Assembly (NCBI GenBank): GCA_030642845.1
Contig: DAOWMZ010000033.1
Coordinates: 1-9,954, forward strand
DNA: 9,954 bases
Reading direction: 5' to 3'
DNA from: Candidatus Zixiibacteriota bacterium
GTDB lineage: Bacteria; Zixibacteria; MSB-5A5; GN15; FEB-12
The notes beneath the pieces were generated by a model that was not told the DNA's origin, ran no database searches, and saw nothing but the letters and a program-made list of their open reading frames with translations. The stretch's first letter is position 1; each line of letters starts with the position of its first letter. The position numbers and the translations under genes were made by a program. Positions 1 through 3,753 of this stretch are shown in pieces.

Positions 1-201
1 TTAACCAATGAAAACAGGGCATTATATACCGGTTTGACCGGAGTGGGAAGCGTTCTTCCTGTCATCTCTTCACTTTTATGGGGCTGGATAATCACCGAAT
101 TCGGATTTACACTGTTTTTTACTTTATTTATACTTATTGTCCTTTTATCGTTCTTTTTCATCTACAAAATTGATTGTGAAAATGAATTTAAAAACAGATA
201 A
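1..201 (+). CDS. MFS transporter, C-terminal fragment (5' end outside window)
   Basis: Reading frame 1 is open from the first base to a TAA at 199-201, giving 66 residues. Visible are a loop with LTNENRALYTGLTGVG, a hydrophobic helix (about residues 17-32, SVLPVISSLLWGWIIT), a short FGF turn, and a last long helix (about 38-56, very rich in F, L and I). A charged tail, KIDCENEFKNR, follows. A glycine-rich segment before two final helices and a short basic cytoplasmic tail is the usual end of a major facilitator superfamily transporter (helices 11 and 12). The substrate cannot be told. Its last 20 bases overlap the ATG of a broken methyltransferase copy, so transporter and methyltransferase were probably once translationally coupled. 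Family assignment is by pattern from a short fragment. Confidence 0.7.
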   Translation, partial: LTNENRALYTGLTGVGSVLPVISSLLWGWIITEFGFTLFFTLFILIVLLSFFFIYKIDCENEFKNR

Positions 202-298
202 AATATATCCTGACTCAGGCGTTGAATTAACAACCCTAACGGCAATAAATTATGATATTGTAATGAATATTGCCACACTGGATTTTTATCGAGGTCTT
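169..298 (+). repeat. Direct repeat, copy 1 (methyltransferase 5' end)
   Basis: About 130 bp matching 1531-1660 at a constant offset of 1362 bp without indels. I count 14 mismatches, about 89% identity. They are unevenly spread: 6 in the first 31 bases, none over a 46-bp core at 200-245, and most of the rest at the 3' end. Left of 169 and right of about 298 the sequences are unrelated. The repeat covers the end of the MFS frame and the first ~39 codons of the methyltransferase. Confidence 0.9.
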
Positions 299-319
299 TT
301 ATGGGTCCAAAAGTATTAA
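182..319 (+). pseudogene. Broken 5' copy of the SAM-methyltransferase gene
   Basis: The ATG at 182 opens a frame whose first ~39 residues (MNLKTDKIYPDSGVELTTLT onward, to about DFYRG) match the N-terminus of the intact methyltransferase starting at 1544. After about base 298 the similarity stops abruptly, and the frame closes at a TAG at 317-319. There is no SAM-binding motif, so it cannot be an active methyltransferase. The in-frame GTG six bases upstream of the ATG is also kept in both copies. The fragment overlaps the end of the MFS gene (182-201) and the start of the FAD oxidoreductase gene (301-319), so its translation may now feed ribosomes to the latter. Confidence 0.8.
291..295 (+). 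promoter_or_regulatory. Shine-Dalgarno of the FAD oxidoreductase, at the repeat junction
   Basis: GAGGT ends 5 bases before the ATG at 301. It lies in the last bases of direct repeat copy 1, where the second copy reads GAAGC. The ribosome site of the inserted gene is therefore formed exactly where the two copies diverge. It supports ATG 301 as the start. Confidence 0.6.
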
Positions 320-1434
320 TAGTTGGAGGAGGTCCTGCTGGTTCAGCATGTGGTATTACTACTGCAAGAGCCGGATTAGAAACAATAGTATTTGAAAAAG
401 GCGGACCAGATAGAGATAAAGTCTGTGGAGATGGAATTCTTCCAAAGGCACAAAAATACTTGGATTCTCTGAATCTTTATGAGAAAGTAAAAAAAAGGGG
501 TATTGAAGTACAAAAAATTGTTACTTATATAGGAAATAGTAAACCAATAGTAGTAGAGATACCTGTAATTAATTTACAAAGAAGTGTTTTTGATAAGTTA
601 ATGAGGGATAAAGTAAGATCATTTGGTGGAAAATTACTATATAACTCAAACATAAGCAGTGTTAAAATATCTTCTGGAGGGGTTTTAATAGAAGACTCTA
701 ATCAAAATAGCTATAAAGGGGATGTGCTTGTTTTATCAACTGGGGCGAGAGTTCATTTGGCTAGAAAATTAGGATTTTCATTTAGTAAAGAGAATGTTGG
801 TGTAGCAATGAGAGGGTACATGAGTAATAATTTGAGACTAGACCACTGCCTTGTATATTTTAGTAAGGATATGGATAGTTTTGGGTGGATTTTACCTTGC
901 CCGGGAAATGTACTTAATGTTGGTTTAGGAAGCCTTGGACCTAAAAATTCGTTAAAAAACTTATTCGAAACTTTTGCTCAAAATACTGTTAAAGAAATTT
1001 CTGGTAACTCTGAATTTATCAGCAAACCAGAAGGATACCCACTTAGAATTGGTTTAAGAAAAGGGGATTATGTTTCAGACAGGGTTTTAATCGCTGGAGA
1101 AAATATAGATTGTGTTTGGGACCTTTTGGGAGTAGGAATAGGAAATGCAATTGAAACAGGGATTGTTGCAGGAGACGTAATTATCAAATCTAAATTCCCC
1201 TATAGTAAAGAACAACTTAGCACTTATGAAAATGTAATTAAAAAAAGGATGGGAAAAACACATAAAGGTTTTTCTTCGGCAAGAAATTTTCTTAAATCTT
1301 CTTTAGGCAGATATTTATTTATAAAATTATCTACTTCTTCTGTTAGAGCAAGAAAGAGTTTAGCTAAAATTATGGGAGGAGATCTTCAACCAGACAATTT
1401 GTTCTCATTAAGAGGATTGCTAAAGAATCTGTAG
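301..1434 (+). CDS. FAD-dependent geranylgeranyl-reductase-like oxidoreductase
   Basis: The 377-residue product is a normal length for the geranylgeranyl reductase / digeranylgeranylglycerophospholipid reductase family, flavoproteins that saturate isoprenoid chains of lipids, quinones or chlorophyll side chains. Visible motifs: Rossmann dinucleotide loop VGGGPAGSACG (8-18) with an acidic end of beta-2 near E32; the family signature CGDGILP (42-48); LQRSVFDKLMRD (92-103); LSTGAR (145-150); and the C-terminal flavin motif VLIAGENIDCVWDLLGVGIG (282-301). Members normally have GD in that last motif; here it is G286-E287. There is no signal peptide; it is probably a cytoplasmic or peripheral membrane protein. 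ATG 301 has GAGGT 5 bases upstream. All 19 arginines are AGA or AGG, unlike neighbouring genes that also use CGN, and the gene looks more AT-rich, which points to horizontal acquisition. The substrate is unknown; other FAD halogenase/hydroxylase-like relatives are possible but less likely. Confidence 0.8.
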   Translation: MGPKVLIVGGGPAGSACGITTARAGLETIVFEKGGPDRDKVCGDGILPKAQKYLDSLNLYEKVKKRGIEVQKIVTYIGNSKPIVVEIPVINLQRSVFDKLMRDKVRSFGGKLLYNSNISSVKISSGGVLIEDSNQNSYKGDVLVLSTGARVHLARKLGFSFSKENVGVAMRGYMSNNLRLDHCLVYFSKDMDSFGWILPCPGNVLNVGLGSLGPKNSLKNLFETFAQNTVKEISGNSEFISKPEGYPLRIGLRKGDYVSDRVLIAGENIDCVWDLLGVGIGNAIETGIVAGDVIIKSKFPYSKEQLSTYENVIKKRMGKTHKGFSSARNFLKSSLGRYLFIKLSTSSVRARKSLAKIMGGDLQPDNLFSLRGLLKNL

Positions 1435-1530
1435 CTTAATTGGCAGCAACTGTGCGTCGTCAGATAGCTTGGCAATTAGACTATCTTAGATATGGGATAA
1501 TACTGGATGGCAAAAAAATGTTCAACCACT
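1435..1530. other. Spacer after the oxidoreductase gene, without a gene
   Basis: Non-coding stretch between the oxidoreductase stop and repeat copy 2. It contains an imperfect inverted repeat AGATAG (1462-1467) / CTATCT (1481-1486), a scrambled pair of similar words (AGCTTAATTGGCAG and AGCTTGGCAATTAG), and the extended -10 noted separately. No T-tract follows the inverted repeat, so it is not an obvious terminator. Confidence 0.5.
1493..1501 (+). promoter_or_regulatory. Candidate extended -10 promoter for the methyltransferase operon
   Basis: TGGGATAAT reads as TG-N-GATAAT, an extended -10 box with 5 of 6 matches to TATAAT. It is 36 bases before the GTG at 1538 and 42 before the ATG at 1544. 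No good -35 lies at 16-18 bases; TTGGCA at 1469-1474 is 21 bases away. It sits in the ~95-bp stretch that follows the inserted oxidoreductase gene and precedes repeat copy 2. The insertion may therefore have brought a promoter for the downstream operon. Weak prediction. Confidence 0.3.
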
Positions 1531-1660
1531 ATTAACTGTGAAAATGAACTCAGAAACAGACAAAATATATCCTGACTCAGGCGTTGAATTAACAACCCTA
1601 ACGGCAAAAAATTATGATAATATAATGAATATTGCCACACTGGGTTTTTATAGAAGCTTT
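1531..1660 (+). repeat. Direct repeat, copy 2 (5' end of the intact methyltransferase)
   Basis: Partner of the repeat at 169-298, with the identical 46-bp core at 1562-1607. This copy continues smoothly into the full methyltransferase. Beyond the left edge it no longer resembles the MFS gene. Protein-level differences from copy 1 include S-E for L-K after MN, K for I and N-I for I-V near NYD, and G for D before FYR. Confidence 0.9.
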
Positions 1661-2203
1661 ATTAGCAGGGCAATTAGAGAAATGGGTATTCAGCCTGGAG
1701 ATAAAATTCTCGATTTAGGTTGTGGCACCGGACGCAATACCTGCATTATGGAAACATATTTGGACGATGCTGGTGAAATAACCGGTATGGATATCTCACC
1801 TGTAATGGAAAGACAATTCACAAAAAAGTGTGCTAAATATCAGAATGCTAATTTTGTCAGGCAAAGAGTCGATCTTCCATTCTCCCTGTCTGGGCAATTT
1901 GATAAAATATTTATTAGCTTTGTAATTCACGGCTTTCCGCATCAAGTCCGCCAAACGGTTATAGAAAATATTTATACTCACTTAAAACCAGGCGGATTAT
2001 TTTTCATGCTCGATTTTGCTGAATTTGACATGAGTAAAATGCCGCCATTGTACCGCTTTATTTTTAAAACCATTGAATGCAAATATGCTTTTGATTTTAT
2101 CGAAAGAGATTGGAAGCAGATACTGGGAGACAATAATTTCGCTGACTTTGAAGAGTTTTATTTTTTTAAAAAATATGTAAGGTTATTGAAAGCCAAAAAA
2201 TGA
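1544..2203 (+). CDS. Class I SAM-dependent methyltransferase, UbiE-like
   Basis: A protein of 219 residues from the ATG at 1544; a GTG at 1538 in frame would add two residues. Motif I DLGCGTGRN begins at about residue 57, motif II acidic GMDIS at about 81-85, and the post-motif LKPGG at about 147-151. These form the SAM-binding Rossmann core of class I methyltransferases. The C-terminal PLYRFIFKTIECKYAFDFI segment resembles the UbiE/COQ5 quinone methyltransferase group, but the substrate cannot be fixed from sequence. No convincing Shine-Dalgarno precedes either start. Its stop overlaps the next start by four bases (ATGA at 2200-2203), so the two are coupled. Its 5' end is the replacement copy of the duplicated segment, so the protein may differ at a few N-terminal positions from the ancestral form. 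The isoprenoid-type reductase upstream could fit a quinone or lipid context, but that gene looks inserted. Confidence 0.85.
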   Translation: MNSETDKIYPDSGVELTTLTAKNYDNIMNIATLGFYRSFISRAIREMGIQPGDKILDLGCGTGRNTCIMETYLDDAGEITGMDISPVMERQFTKKCAKYQNANFVRQRVDLPFSLSGQFDKIFISFVIHGFPHQVRQTVIENIYTHLKPGGLFFMLDFAEFDMSKMPPLYRFIFKTIECKYAFDFIERDWKQILGDNNFADFEEFYFFKKYVRLLKAKK

Positions 2204-2541
2204 ATATGAACCAACAAAAGCGTATAAGGATTGCAATACCGACCAATGATGGAATAAATATCTTTCCAAAGATGATGGGCATGGCAGAACATCTGTTTAT
2301 TTTTGAAATTGAAAATGGAAAGAACTTTAAACTCATCGAGAAAAGAAAGAATCCTTTTGCAGTTACGATGCAGCATCTAAAGACCCTGGATGTTTATGAT
2401 TTAATTAATGATTGTTCGATTATCATATCTGCTCACATCGGGAAAAAGGGGATAACAAGACTGCAAGAAAGAGGTATGAAACTCTTTTTTCAAAAAGGGA
2501 ATATACAAGAAGCACTGACTGTAGCATTAAATCACTTGTGA
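2200..2541 (+). CDS. Dinitrogenase iron-molybdenum cofactor (NifX/NifB C-terminal) domain protein
   Basis: A 113-residue single-domain protein. Features matching the Nitro_FeMo-Co family (PF02579) are the N-terminal strand RIRIAIPTNDG (about 8-18), a short segment GMAEHLFIFEIENG (27-40), and SAHIGKKGITRLQERGMKLF (77-96), the equivalent of the usual 'G.G....L...GI.V' segment. Known relatives (NifX, NafY, the C-terminal part of NifB, MTH1175) bind Fe-S or FeMo cofactor precursors. Stand-alone homologues are widespread in organisms without nitrogenase and mostly lack an assigned role. No nif gene is present here. The ATG at 2200 overlaps the methyltransferase stop; a second ATG at 2206 is possible. 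The gene is 38 bases before the next ORF, consistent with one transcript. Confidence 0.85.
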   Translation: MNMNQQKRIRIAIPTNDGINIFPKMMGMAEHLFIFEIENGKNFKLIEKRKNPFAVTMQHLKTLDVYDLINDCSIIISAHIGKKGITRLQERGMKLFFQKGNIQEALTVALNHL

Positions 2542-2568
2542 AGGGCGTTATAGCAAGTACGATAATAG

Positions 2569-2574
2569 AAGGAG
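2569..2574 (+). promoter_or_regulatory. Shine-Dalgarno fixing the start of the ThrRS-editing-domain gene
   Basis: AAGGAG lies 5 bases before the ATG at 2580. The same frame is open back to 2412, but that upstream part overlaps the NifX-like gene in another frame and has no family resemblance. The site sets the start at 2580. Confidence 0.8.
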
Positions 2575-2579
2575 TCATA

Positions 2580-2990
2580 ATGAAACTATTAATTATCTAT
2601 GCAACCACATTTGAATATAAAACGAGCTTGAAAAGTCTTGAGTCTGTACCTGAAACTACAGAACAAAATTCAATTGAAAATGCTGTAGTGGGTTTTATTC
2701 ACGTAGAAGAAAAAGATGAAGAACATCTTTCCGATGTTGAAACTAAGTTGATTAAAAATCTTAAATGGGCAGCTAGAAAAAACAATACAGAAAGAATAGT
2801 ACTACACTCTTTCACTCATTTATCTGAAAGCAAAGCTTCGTCTGAAACTACAAAGCAATTGCTTAATAACTCAGAGCGGCGATTAAAGAATGCAGATTAC
2901 GAGGTCCATCAAACACCATTCGGTTACTTTATTGATCTGAATGTCAGGGCGCCAGGGTACCCATTAGCCAGGTTATTCAAAGATATATAA
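2580..2990 (+). CDS. Stand-alone threonyl-tRNA synthetase editing-domain protein (archaeal type)
   Basis: The 136-residue product matches the N-terminal editing domain of archaeal threonyl-tRNA synthetase (tRNA-Thr_ED family, a D-aminoacyl-tRNA deacylase-like fold) over its whole length. It has the first strand MKLLIIYATTFEYK (1-14), VVGFIHVEEKDE (36-47), ERIVLHSFTHLSESKAS (71-87), and the terminal block TPFGYFIDLNVRAPGYPLARL (112-132). That last block parallels the archaeal 'APFGWYKAF...KGHPLAEL' segment as I recall it. In archaeal ThrRS this domain removes serine mischarged on tRNA-Thr. Here the histidine of THLS (H80) is kept, but the lysine following FGWY is replaced (FGYFI, I118). The classical editing chemistry may therefore be lost or changed. 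No synthetase catalytic or anticodon domain is attached. Start chosen by the strong AAGGAG. Last gene of the methyltransferase operon. Confidence 0.85.
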   Translation: MKLLIIYATTFEYKTSLKSLESVPETTEQNSIENAVVGFIHVEEKDEEHLSDVETKLIKNLKWAARKNNTERIVLHSFTHLSESKASSETTKQLLNNSERRLKNADYEVHQTPFGYFIDLNVRAPGYPLARLFKDI

Positions 2991-3142
2991 TTGGTGATTG
3001 TCATTTATAAGAGGAATGTAAATAGGCAACTCTATTATGCAAGACGAATCTCTTTAAACCAGTTAGAATAGACATAGTCGAATACGAACGAAGTGAAATA
3101 TGATGCTTATTTAGTTTGAATCATTTTGCATTTATTTGAATC

Positions 3143-3171
3143 AAATAATTGAAAGGGAAATTGTTTTTTTT
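3143..3171 (+). terminator. Weak rho-independent terminator candidate for the methyltransferase operon
   Basis: An 8-bp stem AAATAATT / AATTGTTT (one T-G wobble) encloses the loop GAAAGGGA and merges into a run of eight T at 3164-3171. The stem is all A/T apart from the wobble, so stability is low. It lies about 150 bases after the last stop of the operon. Confidence 0.35.
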
Positions 3172-3260
3172 GACTGTACTTATATGGAAAGATTACAAAA
3201 TGTTTAGGAGTGTAGCGTTTCAGCACAATCCGGACAGAATATGGTAAACCGATTCAGTGT

Positions 3261-3272
3261 GACAATATTGTC
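3261..3272. repeat. Perfect 12-bp palindrome
   Basis: GACAATATTGTC reads the same on both strands with no spacer. Its form is that of a dimeric regulator site, but no promoter is visible next to it. Confidence 0.6.
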
Positions 3273-3285
3273 GTTATTGCAATGT

Positions 3286-3342
3286 CCACCCGGATAAAGA
3301 GTTATGAGCTACTTGGCAGGGTGGCCCATAGCTTGCTATGGG
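3286..3342. repeat. Composite palindromic element with two adjoining hairpins
   Basis: CCACCC (3286-3291) can pair with GGGTGG (3319-3324) across a 27-base loop. Directly after it comes the perfect inverted repeat CCCATAGC-TT-GCTATGGG (3325-3342, 8-bp arms). GC-rich arms stand out against very AT-rich surroundings. The arrangement of two abutting stems resembles dispersed intergenic repeat units of the REP/BIME kind. No T-tract follows, which argues against a simple terminator. Confidence 0.55.
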
Positions 3343-3406
3343 AATGTTAATTCATTATAAATAAATTATGTCAAAACTTATACATTATGATAATCCGACA
3401 TACATT

Positions 3407-3429
3407 TTTTCTAACAATTTTCTAACAAT
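3407..3429. repeat. Two 12-bp direct repeats overlapping by one base
   Basis: TTTTCTAACAAT occurs at 3407-3418 and again at 3418-3429, a period of 11 bases. It lies directly before the 10-bp tandem array. Confidence 0.6.
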
Positions 3430-3430
3430 C

Positions 3431-3490
3431 TACTTCATTGAACTTGCTTGTACTTGAACCAACTTGATCGAACTTAACTCAACTTAACTT
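3431..3490. repeat. Six-unit tandem repeat with a 10-bp period
   Basis: Units start at 3431, 3441, 3451, 3461, 3471 and 3481. Every unit carries ACTT at its positions 2-5 (TACTTCATTG, AACTTGCTTG, TACTTGAACC, AACTTGATCG, AACTTAACTC, AACTTAACTT). The 5' half of the unit is nearly invariant and the 3' half varies. No reading frame across it looks coding. Confidence 0.75.
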
Positions 3491-3576
3491 TTTGTATTCC
3501 AATGGAATAGTCGTAATTTCATGTCATTCATTAAATTAGCTAAAATAATGTCTTGAGAATCCCTGTCTCTCCGCTT

Positions 3577-3606
3577 ATTTAATATTTTAGGGCTAAAATA
3601 TTAAAT
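3577..3606. repeat. Perfect inverted repeat, 14-bp arms, 2-bp centre
   Basis: ATTTAATATTTTAG (3577-3590), GG centre, CTAAAATATTAAAT (3593-3606). It lies about 150 bp beyond the protease stop codon, on the downstream side of that gene. As RNA it would fold into a long A/U hairpin once the tip opens. There is no clear T-tract on either strand. It could act as an operator, a bidirectional transcript end or an mRNA stabiliser. Confidence 0.7.
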
Positions 3607-3753
3607 TAGTATGTTATTGTGTAAGTGAGAGCATTTCTAAATTAAGAAAATAGATAAAAATCTACAAAATTATTGAAAGCAAAAAACTAAAGGATTAATT
3701 TATTTTATTAATGAGATAAATTATTGTTAAACATTACTATGTTGTGTGCCAAA

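Larger units (their letters stand above)
2991..3753. other. Large structured intergenic region without a convincing gene
   Basis: Between the convergent ThrRS-editing-domain gene (plus) and protease gene (minus) lie 763 bp with no ORF that has both a ribosome site and coding character. The longest small frames, such as the one starting at the ATG at 3304, encode under 20 residues. The region is AT-rich and holds a weak terminator, palindromes near 3261, 3325 and 3577, and a 10-bp tandem repeat at 3431-3490, each listed separately. Both flanking genes end into it, so a promoter for either is not expected. The density of palindromes suggests dispersed intergenic repeats or an unrecognised small RNA. 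Confidence 0.7.

Noticed and set aside
137..319. ORF of 60 codons read from an ATG at 137
   Set aside because: Its first 15 codons lie within the MFS coding region in another frame. Only the part from 182 matches the methyltransferase, so it is listed as a broken copy from 182.
1437..1530. tRNA-like word TAGCTTAATTGGCAGC with a later GTTCAACC
   Set aside because: The D-arm-like and T-loop-like words are about 70 bases apart, but no acceptor, anticodon or T stems pair, so no cloverleaf forms. It is also not a convincing integron attC site.
2200..2541. Nitrogenase gene cluster
   Set aside because: A lone NifX-type domain is common outside nitrogen fixation, and no nifH, nifD, nifK, nifE, nifN or nifB is in the window.
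2412..2579. Upstream extension of the ThrRS-editing-domain frame
   Set aside because: It overlaps the NifX-like gene in another frame. AAGGAG at 2569-2574 and family resemblance fix the start at 2580.
3431..3490. CRISPR array
   Set aside because: The units are only 10 bp with no spacers, and no cas gene is present.
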